Assembly: GCA_017302795.1 (NCBI GenBank) | Contig: JAFLCB010000003.1 | Location: forward strand, 90,650-154,649 | Direction of reading: 5' to 3' | Origin: Deltaproteobacteria bacterium | GTDB taxonomy: Bacteria; Bdellovibrionota; Bdellovibrionia; Bdellovibrionales; JAMPXM01 | Length of the DNA: 64,000 nucleotides | In this document: piece after piece, positions 24,854 to 33,562 of the stretch | How the letters are laid out: every line of letters begins with the position of its first letter | Numbering within the stretch: position 1 is the first letter of the stretch | Notes under the pieces: model-generated | The model's input: the letters and a program-made list of their open reading frames with translations, nothing else | Databases searched by the model: none | Told to the model about the DNA's origin: nothing | Position numbers and translations under genes: made by a program

Positions 24854-26123
24854 TGCCCGTTCGCTTTGAAAGTTGGGCTTGCAACTGGCGCGCAGCGCAG
24901 ACCTGTTCAATAACTTGGAGGAAAAGTAGGGCTTGTTGCCGCCGTGAAAAACGCGCTGCGGATTTTTGACTATTTTCTTCGAAGATTGCCAACTGCTGCC
25001 GGTTTTGTCTGAGCGATAAAACGGCATTAGCAAGTTCCATCGGATTTTCGGCGGCCACGCAAAGCCCTGCTTGGCAGGATTCAATAATGTTTGTGGCTTC
25101 GCCTTTCGGTCCCGCATAGAGAATAGGCTTTCCCATTCCCATTGATTCAAAGATTTTGGAGGGTATTACTCCTTCGAAAAGTTTTTGATTTCTTAAGCTA
25201 ACGAGCGAAATGTCACAGAGGCTCCAATATTTTTGGATCTCGGCTTTGGGTTTTGCTCCCACCAAAATTACATTTTCCAAACCATGAAACTCAACTGCGC
25301 TCTTGAGGGCGGCTAGCTCCGCTCCATTACCGACAAATAGGAAGGCGATTTCATCAAACTCTTTTAGAATAGCAGCGGCATCAACGACGCTGCTTAACCC
25401 GTGTGCCATACCAATCGTGCCGACGTAACCTATAACAAACTTATGCTGTAATTTAAGCGTAGCGCTGAGGTTTGGGTCTTTAGGGCGCGGTTGGTACTTT
25501 TCAAGTTCAACGCCATTAACAATGACCTCGATTTTATGTGGGGGTATACCGCGCTCGACAAGGTCGACTTTAAAAGAGTTGGTCAGCGCAACAACGCGAG
25601 CAGCTTGCTGATACAAAAACAATTCTATCCATTCAAAAGGCGCCAGAAGAACGGGTTTCCTAATTGCGCCGACTGCACGCACCGATGCCGGCCACAAATC
25701 GGAAAGCTCGAAAATAAAGGGTTTGCGCTTAACTTTTGCAACGAACCAGCCGCTAACAGCAGTAAAGAACTGGGGTGAGGTCGCAACTACAACATCCACA
25801 TCTCGTTCTCTGAGACCATTTAATGCGCTAACAAACATAAACGAAAGAAAGTCGAGAACTCGCCTAATGACGCCACTGTTTGGAGCAATATAGGTTTTGA
25901 CGCGAATTACCCGTATTCCGTCGATGACTTCCTCTTGTCGCCAACAGTTTGTGTATCCCTCAAACAACTTACCGCTGGGGAAGTTTGGATGGCTCGTGAT
26001 GATCGTTACCTGGTGTCCCGCCCTGCGCCAGTAAACTGCCCTTTCAGCAACGCGTGTAGCGGCAGCGTTGTGTTCCGGCGGATAGTTCTCAGTCAAAAAG
26101 AGAATGTGCAGAGAATTGTTCAC
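24846..26123 (-). CDS. WbuB-like GT4 glycosyltransferase
   Basis: 425 residues, GT-B fold. HILFLTENYPPEHNAAATRVAERAVYWRRAGHQVTIITSHPNFP is the typical start of WbuB-type enzymes (WbuB transfers L-FucNAc in E. coli O26). The donor domain shows IEVIVNGVELEKY, FVIGYVGTIGMAHGLSSV and EGVIPSKIFESMGMGKPILYAG. The start is GTG in a GTGA overlap with the two-domain dehydrogenase gene. The enzyme would add the second sugar to a primed lipid, a role consistent with its coupling to the priming enzymes. The donor is not determined by sequence. Confidence 0.85.
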   Translation of the reverse strand: MNNSLHILFLTENYPPEHNAAATRVAERAVYWRRAGHQVTIITSHPNFPSGKLFEGYTNCWRQEEVIDGIRVIRVKTYIAPNSGVIRRVLDFLSFMFVSALNGLRERDVDVVVATSPQFFTAVSGWFVAKVKRKPFIFELSDLWPASVRAVGAIRKPVLLAPFEWIELFLYQQAARVVALTNSFKVDLVERGIPPHKIEVIVNGVELEKYQPRPKDPNLSATLKLQHKFVIGYVGTIGMAHGLSSVVDAAAILKEFDEIAFLFVGNGAELAALKSAVEFHGLENVILVGAKPKAEIQKYWSLCDISLVSLRNQKLFEGVIPSKIFESMGMGKPILYAGPKGEATNIIESCQAGLCVAAENPMELANAVLSLRQNRQQLAIFEENSQKSAARFSRRQQALLFLQVIEQVCAARQLQAQLSKRTGNV

Positions 26124-28261
26124 GGCTGATTTCGGATTCGTTCGGCGAGCTGAATGGTAGTTGATGTAACCTCAAGCAGCTCCTCCCACGGCGTTGGACT
26201 TTGTTGTTTCCCTTGTATCGCTAGATGAAAGTTTTTTACAAAGGTCGTTTGTCCTTTGTCCTGTGACCACAGCTTTGTCCCGCGAAATGTGCCGAAACCA
26301 AAGGCTTTAAGGGATTTAAAATTGTCGATCTGAAGTGCTTTTCCCTGGCAGAAAATTTCAATGCGCTCTTTGGGGAATGAGCGATGCCCATTCGCGACGT
26401 ATAGAATTGTAGCTATTGATCCATCGACAAATTTCAATAGCACCGAGAAATGGTCTTCGGCGTTGCCACTTGCACCAATAGGCTTTGCCGCAATGACTTC
26501 GCTTTGGGCAATCGGGGAACTGGCAAGAAATCGCGCAAGGTCAATAAAATGGCAGCCCTCGCCTATGAGCCGTCTGCCTTCAGTGAATGATTGTGTCCAA
26601 TGATCAGGTGGAATCAGCCCTGCGTTCACAGTTACGTTTATGACCTTTGGACCCAGCAATCCGCCTAGCAGTTCGCTAGCTTTTGTAATTAAAGGGGAGC
26701 ACCGACGGTTAAATCCGACAGCCAAAACCGGTCGGTTGTCAGGTGGCATTGTCGCGTACGCCCGCGTTAGCGCTTTCAGTTGATCTAAGTCGACCGCTAA
26801 AGGCTTCTCGACGAAAACGTGTTTGCCAGATTTAAGCGCGCTTATTACGAGATTCGCATGCTGTGAATGCCGAGTCGCAATCACAACTGTATTCCCTGAA
26901 CTATGTTTCCACGCCTCCGTTAGATCGGTGCTTGCAAACTCAAATCCAAATTTCTTCGCGGCATAGGCCGCTGTAACTCCTCGACTCGTGATAACCGTGT
27001 GGAGGTCAAAACCTGAACCTTTGAAAGCCGGAATCAATGTGCGGTTCGCGTAGTTGCCTGCTCCCACAAAGGTGACTTTCGAATCCGTTGGCGCACTTAT
27101 TCGCCCCCCATCAAGCGTCCCTTGTGTTGGCAAGGTTTTAGTCAGCGTGGCTACATTTGGATAATCCATAAGGACCCCTAGGGAAGGGGTATTGCTAGCG
27201 ATCAGCTCGTACGCCTCAGCCGCTCTTTGGATTGGGAATCTGTGGGATATGAGGAGATCTGTTCGAATTGCCCCCGAACTAAGCAAGTCTAAAATTGCCT
27301 CGAAGTTTCTTCCTTCGGTCCAGCGTACATAAGGAAATGGGTAATCGATTCCTCGTTCTTCATAATTCGGATCGTATCGGCCGGGACCATAGGAGCACGA
27401 AACTTGAAATGTTAATTCTTTTTTAAAGAATTCCGTTCTGGAGAACTCGGGGCCTGTTGTTCCAACCAAAACAACGCGCCCCTTTTTTCTGCACATTTGG
27501 GATGCTTGTATTAATGGTTCGTTTGAGTCAGTAGCAGCGGCGATCAGAACGCCGTCAACACCACGTCCTCTTGAAAATTCGCTGGCCTTTTCTAGGAGGG
27601 CCGATGAGTCGCTCGCATTGAAAGTTTCAAAACCGAGTGATCTTGCAGTCGCTAGCCTAGTTTCGTCAAAATCGACCCCTAACACTCGGCAGCCATTTGC
27701 GCGTAGTATTTGCCCAGCGAGCAGTCCAATTAAACCAAGCCCAGTAACAACAAAGTTTTCGCCGATAGTGGGTTTCGCGAGACGAACGCCTTGCAAAGCA
27801 ATGGCAGCTAAAACGGTGAAAACGGCCTGTTCATCAATGACATTTTCAGGAACCTTGGCGCAAAGAATTGCGGGTGCGACAACAAGTTCGCAGTGGTTAC
27901 CATTGGAAACGACTCGGTCGCCGATCACAAAGTCCGCGACACCAATGCCGACATCCACGACAGTGCCAACTTGCGAATATCCTAATGTGAGTGGCGCATC
28001 AAGCTTGTCCATGACGGCTTGGTAAGTTGGCAAAAAACCGTCTGTTTTGATTTTGTCGAGTACCATCCGAACTTTATCAGGCTGTTGACGAGCTTTATTT
28101 ATCCAATTCGCTTCGCCAAATTCGACTAGCATACGCTCAGTACCGGTTGAAATGAGCGTTTTGTTTGATTGAATTAAAAGCTGCCCACGACCAAGCTGGG
28201 GTGCCGGGACATCTTCAACTTCAACTTTGCCATTTCGCAGGTTTTGTATGACTTGCTTCAC
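26120..28261 (-). CDS. Two-domain oxidoreductase: MDR dehydrogenase fused to Gfo/Idh/MocA
   Basis: 713 residues. Residues about 1-355 form a zinc-type medium-chain dehydrogenase (GYSQVGTVVDVG, FVVTGLGLIGLLAGQILRANGCRVLGVDFD) with a characteristic SYGPGRYDPNYEERG-IDYP-FPYVRWTEGRN block. After a linker, about residues 380-713 form a Gfo/Idh/MocA domain (KVTFVGAGNYANRTLIPAF and HVFVEKPLAVD). The canonical structural-zinc Cys quartet is not seen. Proteins of this two-domain type occur in surface-glycan loci next to WbuB and heparinase-like genes; the reaction is unknown, presumably redox chemistry on a nucleotide sugar. GTG start with AAGGAA 6 nt upstream; first gene of a four-gene operon. A second 713-residue copy lies at 41136. 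Confidence 0.83.
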   Translation of the reverse strand: MKQVIQNLRNGKVEVEDVPAPQLGRGQLLIQSNKTLISTGTERMLVEFGEANWINKARQQPDKVRMVLDKIKTDGFLPTYQAVMDKLDAPLTLGYSQVGTVVDVGIGVADFVIGDRVVSNGNHCELVVAPAILCAKVPENVIDEQAVFTVLAAIALQGVRLAKPTIGENFVVTGLGLIGLLAGQILRANGCRVLGVDFDETRLATARSLGFETFNASDSSALLEKASEFSRGRGVDGVLIAAATDSNEPLIQASQMCRKKGRVVLVGTTGPEFSRTEFFKKELTFQVSCSYGPGRYDPNYEERGIDYPFPYVRWTEGRNFEAILDLLSSGAIRTDLLISHRFPIQRAAEAYELIASNTPSLGVLMDYPNVATLTKTLPTQGTLDGGRISAPTDSKVTFVGAGNYANRTLIPAFKGSGFDLHTVITSRGVTAAYAAKKFGFEFASTDLTEAWKHSSGNTVVIATRHSQHANLVISALKSGKHVFVEKPLAVDLDQLKALTRAYATMPPDNRPVLAVGFNRRCSPLITKASELLGGLLGPKVINVTVNAGLIPPDHWTQSFTEGRRLIGEGCHFIDLARFLASSPIAQSEVIAAKPIGASGNAEDHFSVLLKFVDGSIATILYVANGHRSFPKERIEIFCQGKALQIDNFKSLKAFGFGTFRGTKLWSQDKGQTTFVKNFHLAIQGKQQSPTPWEELLEVTSTTIQLAERIRNQP

Positions 28262-28280
28262 TTAATTTCCTTGGCACCTT

Positions 28281-28293
28281 TGTGTGTGTGTGT
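28281..28293. repeat. TG dinucleotide repeat (6.5 units)
   Basis: Thirteen bases of alternating T and G lie between the divergent starts of the two-domain dehydrogenase (28261) and the wbpM homologue (28442). It is in the 5' leader of both genes rather than inside either assigned coding region. Short dinucleotide tracts can slip during replication and alter promoter spacing; at this length the rate would be low. No promoter was assigned around it. Confidence 0.6.
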
Positions 28294-28441
28294 GTCATCG
28301 CACGTGAATTGCGAAGTGGCAATTGCTCCGACGGTCCTTGGGACGGCGAGAATGGCGCGGCGCATCTGTCGGCCTAAGGAAGACTCGTGTTCGGACTATC
28401 GTTTTGACCTAGTACGCAATAGCGTGCGATTCCCTCTGATC

Positions 28442-30367
28442 ATGAACGCGGTGCTAAATTATCTAAAAAGTCGGCGGGTGAGCTTTCGACATCTAGGTGT
28501 CGATGTGTTGATGTCGGTTTCCGCAATGAGCGTCGCAATCTTGTTGCGACTTGGCACGGATGGCGCTTTTCCCCCGATATACGAATTAATTGCGATTGTT
28601 GTTACGCTTGTATTAGCACGATTCGCTGCAATGTATTCATTTGGCTGCTATTCGGTCATGTGGCGATACATTTCCACCTCGGACTCAGTGCGCCTCGCCC
28701 AAGCTGTGCTCGCATCAAGTGCGGTCATTATAATTTTGACGTTTATGTTCCCGGATAACATCGCGCGCTTACCCAGATCAGTGTACCTGATTGAGGCTGC
28801 AGTTGCGGTCCTTGGTTTAATGGGCGCGCGATTGGCGAGGCGCCTTCTTTATGAAGGGCGCGCCGTTAAGCAAACCAAAATTGGTAAACGTGCTTTGATC
28901 TATGGTGCAGGTCAAAACGGTCGCCATTTGTCTCAGCGATTCCGTTCAGATGCGGCGTTAGGCATTCACGTGGTCGGCTTCATCGACGATGACCCGTCTA
29001 AATCTGATTTGGTAATTGGCGGCGTTCCAGTCCTTGGCGATCGAAACTCGCTATCACATGTTGTTGATCAGTTTTCTATTTCAGAGGTAATTGTCGCAAT
29101 TCCTGATTTGAAAGGTGATTCCCTTCGCGATCTGGTGATTGCCACGAGGCCATTCAACATTAAGCCGCGAATTATTGCTAAACTTGAAGTGGGAGGGACG
29201 CAAAAGCTCGCTCGCGATGTTGAAATTATACGAGAAGTCGAACTGACTGACTTGCTAAATCATCCGCCGCGCATTGTGGATCTTGAACCTGTCAAAAAGC
29301 TAATTGGAGGGCGTTGCATTTTAGTGACGGGTGCGGGTGGATCGATTGGTTCAGAACTATGCCGGCAAATTATGAAGTTCGGACCAAGGAAGCTTGTCTT
29401 GCTCGATCATGCAGAATTTAACCTATACGAAGTTGATCGCGAACTAAGACTTGCGACGCACGACATGGAGCGCGTTCTCCCGGCCCTCGTGGATTTGAAA
29501 GACTTTGCATCTTTAGCGCATGTTATGCGTAAGTACTCTCCCGAGATTGTCTTTCATGCTGCTGCCTACAAACATGTTCACTTGGTAGAGAGCAACCCGT
29601 TTCCTTCTATTTTGAACAACGTTGAAGGAACAAAGAATCTATTGCAGCTTTGTGAACAGCTTGGAGTTGCGAACTTCATTATGATTTCAACAGACAAGGC
29701 GGTAAATCCCGCTGGCGTGATGGGTGCAACAAAACGAGTTTGTGAACTTCTCGTAACAGAATTTGCGAGGAGATTAGGTAAGAACTACTGCGCAGTACGT
29801 TTTGGCAACGTTCTAGGAAGCAGCGGCAGCTTAATTCCACTTCTGAAAAACCAAATTGAATCTGGAGGTCCGATTACGATAACGCACCCAGAAATGACAA
29901 GGTTTTTTATGCTGATTCCAGAAGCTGTGGCGCTGGTGTTGAAGGCCGCCACAATTTCTAATCCAGGCGATATCAGCGTATTGAAGATGGGCGAGCCAGT
30001 TAAAATTCTTGATGTCGCGAAAAGTTTAATGATGCTGATGGGAAAGTCAGAGGATGGGATTCCAATCATTTTCACAGGAATTAGGCCCGGGGAAAAAATC
30101 TTTGAAGAATTGTATATTCGTGGAGATGAAATTGAGACCGAGCATCCTGACATTTTGACCATTCCATTTGGCGATACGGATGGTTCAGATAGTGAATTTC
30201 TTGGGCTTATTGCAAAGGTAGATGAGTTACTTAAGAATGCTAGGACTGCGAACGACGAAGCACTTAAAGTTTTAGGTGATCTTGTAAAATCAAACGGCGC
30301 AGGGAAGTTGGAGGCGCAACTCGACACCGGGCGGGTATTGAATTTAGCGCCGCGGAGAGATCACTAA
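28442..30367 (+). CDS. wbpM: UDP-GlcNAc 4,6-dehydratase, WbpM/WreV-like
   Basis: 641 residues from the ATG at 28442, close to WbpM (about 665). Four N-terminal membrane helices (about 18-130), a first Rossmann domain (RALIYGAGQNGRHLSQRF near 150) and the catalytic SDR domain from about 290 (CILVTGAGGSIGSELCRQI). In the active site the usual Tyr is replaced: Ser416, Met427 and Lys431 in MISTDKAVNPAGVMGATK form the Ser-Met-Lys set of WbpM. It makes UDP-4-keto-6-deoxy-GlcNAc at the membrane. Earlier in-frame starts exist (28352, or 28244 which overlaps the divergent gene) but lie before the conserved region. It probably supplies the WbpV/WreQ-like reductase encoded divergently. Confidence 0.9.
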   Translation: MNAVLNYLKSRRVSFRHLGVDVLMSVSAMSVAILLRLGTDGAFPPIYELIAIVVTLVLARFAAMYSFGCYSVMWRYISTSDSVRLAQAVLASSAVIIILTFMFPDNIARLPRSVYLIEAAVAVLGLMGARLARRLLYEGRAVKQTKIGKRALIYGAGQNGRHLSQRFRSDAALGIHVVGFIDDDPSKSDLVIGGVPVLGDRNSLSHVVDQFSISEVIVAIPDLKGDSLRDLVIATRPFNIKPRIIAKLEVGGTQKLARDVEIIREVELTDLLNHPPRIVDLEPVKKLIGGRCILVTGAGGSIGSELCRQIMKFGPRKLVLLDHAEFNLYEVDRELRLATHDMERVLPALVDLKDFASLAHVMRKYSPEIVFHAAAYKHVHLVESNPFPSILNNVEGTKNLLQLCEQLGVANFIMISTDKAVNPAGVMGATKRVCELLVTEFARRLGKNYCAVRFGNVLGSSGSLIPLLKNQIESGGPITITHPEMTRFFMLIPEAVALVLKAATISNPGDISVLKMGEPVKILDVAKSLMMLMGKSEDGIPIIFTGIRPGEKIFEELYIRGDEIETEHPDILTIPFGDTDGSDSEFLGLIAKVDELLKNARTANDEALKVLGDLVKSNGAGKLEAQLDTGRVLNLAPRRDH

Positions 30368-30370
30368 TCG

Positions 30371-32479
30371 ATGCGACTATCTGAACTCTACTCAAGAGCC
30401 AAATCGCTACCATTGCACGTGCTGTTTTTAAAAGCGACGGCGATGTTGCTTCGATTGATACGTCGCCGACTAGATCTTATTCGTGATCTATTGATACCGA
30501 CGCTGGGGTTCCAGCCAGGTCCTGGTGATAAAGGGAGCTCAGCGCGCATACGACAGTATTTTTTTGCACCAGAGGCTTTTGTTGCGCATGAACAAGCTAA
30601 GTTTGGCGCGCTGGCTGCGAAGACGCTCAACCACGAATTTGATTTATTAGGCAGTGGATGGGTCCGTGTTTTTCACGGAATGCAATGCAAAGGTATTGAA
30701 GACGTTTTGTTCCCTCCCAAACTTAACCCGGAGGATAATTCAAGCCAAAATATTCTCGAACGGTTGAATTGGGCAAATCGAGCTAATGCGGGCAGAATCA
30801 GATCGCTCATTTCACCAAGCTACAAACCCATTGATTGGCATTTGGATTTTAAGTCGGGCTTCAGATGGGATGAGGGCGCCTATTGGACTTCTGTACCGTA
30901 CGGTCATCTCGCCGGGGTTGATGTAAAAGTCCCGTGGGAGCTATCGAGATGCCACCATTTGGTTTGGCTAGCGGTAGAGTTTGTCAATCATCGTGATCTC
31001 AAAATGTCGAATGAGTTTAGGGATCAGATCTTGGACTTCATATCTTCCAATCCTCCTAAGTTTGGCGTAAATTGGCGCTGCCCAATGGACGTCGCGATTC
31101 GTGCTTCGAACTGGCTGTACGCTCTCGATATTTTTCGGAGTGCCGGCGCGACTTTTGATTCAAAATTCATCGAGGTTTTGGAGGCAAGCCTCTACTCGCA
31201 CGGCAATTTCATTCGACATAATTTAGAGCGAGGACCAGATTTTCGCGGCAATCATTACCTTGCGGATATTGCAGGTCTAGTGTTCATTTCATCATATTTG
31301 GAGGGCCCGAAAGCAGACGAGTGGCTGAAGTTTTCGGCTGTGAGCCTTCTTGAAGAGCTTGAGTATCAATTCTTTGAAGAAGGCACAAACTTCGAAGGCT
31401 CAACGGCCTATCATCGGTTGTCTTCAGAAATGTTCATATACCCTGCTTTGTTGCTCTTGCTTCTTCCGGCGCATAAAAAGTCCCTAATATCCCCACTTGT
31501 TTCAGCGCGCTTTGGTGGGGCTGAATCGGATTTGTGGCTAGCCGTCTGGCCTAGCTTCGTATTTAGCCGCCTGTCAGGCATGGCAAGATTCGTAATGGAC
31601 ATAACATGTCCTGACGGCAACATTGTTCAAATTGGTGATTGCGATAATGGGCGTTTTTTAAAGGCGTCGGTAAGGGTTGGCGATGAACTGGACGAACGAC
31701 ACCTTAGTCATACACATATCGTTGAATTGATAGATTTTATTTTGAATTATAACAAAAATGTTATTTCGAATTTTCAGCTAAGGTCTTCAGAAGTTGCGAT
31801 ACTCAGCGCAACTTTCGAAAAGCACAATGTGTATGAGCGCACTCAAACTGCAGAAACATCTACGCTACCGCAAATTTCTGTTCCTGACTTGCCCGAGAAT
31901 CTACCTCCTCTTCAACAAGAATATCGCATTTCCGGCGTGCCGATTGGCGAATTAGTGTTCTCACCTTATCCCCAGTTCGGACTTTACATCTGGCGAACAA
32001 ATGGATTTTTTCTTTCCGTTCGGTGCGGCGAGATCGGACAAAAGGGCCGAGGTGGGCACGATCACAACGACCAGCTTTCTGTTGAGTTATGGATTGATAG
32101 TAAGCCAATAATACGCGATCCAGGTACCTACATATATACGCCTTTTCCTGACCTTAGAAATTCCTTTAGATCTGTGACGTCTCATTTTACCCCGCATATT
32201 AGATCGGCCGGTGAGACAGGGGACCTATCGCGGGGTCTTTTCTTTATTTGGAAGCCAGTACGAGGGGTTTGTTTGCGGGCTGATGTAAATTACTTTTTGG
32301 GATACTACATTCAAGACGGAAATCAGATTTTTAGAGAAATTAGATTGGAGCGCTGTTCAGTTGTTATTCTGGATTATAGCAATTGTACACTTACCAATTT
32401 GGAAGGACTGATCAATGCTGCAGCGGCTGCATACTCGAGAGGATATGGGCATCGAGATTTAGCGGATCAGAACTTATAG
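30371..32479 (+). CDS. Heparinase II/III-family protein
   Basis: 702 residues. The N-terminal alpha/alpha-toroid is recognised from FRGNHYLADIAGLVFIS and FEEGTNFEGSTAYHRLSSEM (Asn, His and Tyr residues used by alginate/heparin lyases), and the C-terminal beta-sandwich begins with the family block GRGGHDHNDQLSVELWIDSKPIIRDPGTYIY. No signal peptide is visible: the N-terminus is basic and amphipathic (RAKSLPLHVLFLKATAMLLRLIRRRLDL), so it may sit on the cytoplasmic side of the membrane or be exported another way. Such genes are frequent partners of the two-domain dehydrogenase in polysaccharide loci. It might cleave or edit a uronic-acid-containing glycan, but the activity is unproven. Starts 3 nt after wbpM. 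Confidence 0.8.
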   Translation: MRLSELYSRAKSLPLHVLFLKATAMLLRLIRRRLDLIRDLLIPTLGFQPGPGDKGSSARIRQYFFAPEAFVAHEQAKFGALAAKTLNHEFDLLGSGWVRVFHGMQCKGIEDVLFPPKLNPEDNSSQNILERLNWANRANAGRIRSLISPSYKPIDWHLDFKSGFRWDEGAYWTSVPYGHLAGVDVKVPWELSRCHHLVWLAVEFVNHRDLKMSNEFRDQILDFISSNPPKFGVNWRCPMDVAIRASNWLYALDIFRSAGATFDSKFIEVLEASLYSHGNFIRHNLERGPDFRGNHYLADIAGLVFISSYLEGPKADEWLKFSAVSLLEELEYQFFEEGTNFEGSTAYHRLSSEMFIYPALLLLLLPAHKKSLISPLVSARFGGAESDLWLAVWPSFVFSRLSGMARFVMDITCPDGNIVQIGDCDNGRFLKASVRVGDELDERHLSHTHIVELIDFILNYNKNVISNFQLRSSEVAILSATFEKHNVYERTQTAETSTLPQISVPDLPENLPPLQQEYRISGVPIGELVFSPYPQFGLYIWRTNGFFLSVRCGEIGQKGRGGHDHNDQLSVELWIDSKPIIRDPGTYIYTPFPDLRNSFRSVTSHFTPHIRSAGETGDLSRGLFFIWKPVRGVCLRADVNYFLGYYIQDGNQIFREIRLERCSVVILDYSNCTLTNLEGLINAAAAAYSRGYGHRDLADQNL

Positions 32480-32536
32480 TGATCCGCCGCTGACCCAAGA
32501 TTAAATCAAACCTCGAGGATCGAAGCTTAAGGAGAG

Positions 32537-33367
32537 ATGGGTGTATCAATGAATTTCAGGCATAATGCACTCTTTGAAGAGAACATTTACGGGCACGTAA
32601 AAAAAGTTCGGCTTCTAAGAAGTTCTATTCAAAACTATCCCTCCAAAAACGAATTAATTCAATTATTGGATATAGGCTGCGGCTCAGGCCGTTCCGTTTC
32701 TCAATTTCTGCTCGCCGACGAAATTAGCTATACAGGTGTAGATCTCCATTTAGCCAGCGTGGAATACGCGGACAGACACTATTCCAATCGTCAATCGCAA
32801 TTTCTCTGCTTGAATGCCGACAGGCTGATTGAATTGAACAAAAAATTTGACGTTATTGTTCTGTCAGATGTTTTGGAACATGTGTCTTCGCCAGGGGTTC
32901 TTTTAGCAAGTGTCGATAAACTCTTAAAACCCAATGGCATCGTTTTAGTCAGCGTACCGAATGGTTTTGGTCCGTTTGAAATCGAATCCTACTTTTCAAA
33001 AATACCGATTTTGGGCAGAATTTCTTTAAAGGCAATTGACCTTTTCATCGCGTTGGTTAACAAGACAATTTTAAAAAACTACTGGGTAGCTGAGGATCCG
33101 ACTGTTCCGTACAATGAAGACTCGCCCCATATTCAGTTTTTTACGGCCGGGAGCTTTCGTAAGTTGATAGAGGGGCATCACTTTCGGATAACAAAAGTTC
33201 ACCGGCTTTCTTTTCTAAGCGGGCCTTATTCAAACTACTTTTTTAGCCCATTTTCATGGATAAAAAAAATTAACTGTCAAATTGCAGACATTCTGCCTCA
33301 AAGTTTTGCGTCAGCTTGGGTTTACGAACTCAAAAAACAAAAAAATGTTGGGTTATTGAGGCAGTAA
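32537..33367 (+). CDS. Class I SAM-dependent methyltransferase
   Basis: 276 residues. Motif I is LLDIGCGSGRSVSQFL, motif II the acidic strand end YTGVDLHL, and the region VIVLSDVLEHVSSPGVLLASVDKLLKPNGIVLVSVPNG is motifs IV-V of the Methyltransf_11 type. It would methylate a sugar hydroxyl or similar group in the glycan. AGGAG lies only 2 nt before the ATG at 32537 and 14 nt before the in-frame ATG at 32549, so the start is uncertain by four codons. From here to about 34.9 kb the coding sequence is visibly richer in A and T than the flanking genes. Confidence 0.85.
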   Translation: MGVSMNFRHNALFEENIYGHVKKVRLLRSSIQNYPSKNELIQLLDIGCGSGRSVSQFLLADEISYTGVDLHLASVEYADRHYSNRQSQFLCLNADRLIELNKKFDVIVLSDVLEHVSSPGVLLASVDKLLKPNGIVLVSVPNGFGPFEIESYFSKIPILGRISLKAIDLFIALVNKTILKNYWVAEDPTVPYNEDSPHIQFFTAGSFRKLIEGHHFRITKVHRLSFLSGPYSNYFFSPFSWIKKINCQIADILPQSFASAWVYELKKQKNVGLLRQ

Positions 33368-33562
33368 GCCTTTATCAACTTGCTTTTGGGGTCTGCTGAA
33401 CTTCAGCGAGTTTTCGGTTGATAAATTCCGTAGAGGAAAGTTGCCTGTCGCATCGCTCTGGCCATCTTTAATGGATGAGTTGTATAGGAGGAATGGAGAT
33501 GATTGAACGCTAGTTTTGATAGTTTTGGTTCTTAAGCGACTTTGTTTTGTGATTCATATAGT

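Noticed and set aside
24854-25150. N-terminal extension of the WbpV/WreQ-like reductase
   Set aside because: Lies inside the WbuB-like gene in another frame; the SDR motif starts only after the ATG at 24853.
29785-30327. 180-residue open frame on the minus strand within wbpM
   Set aside because: Antisense to a strongly conserved catalytic region; Ser/Pro-rich, no independent motif, no ribosome site seen.
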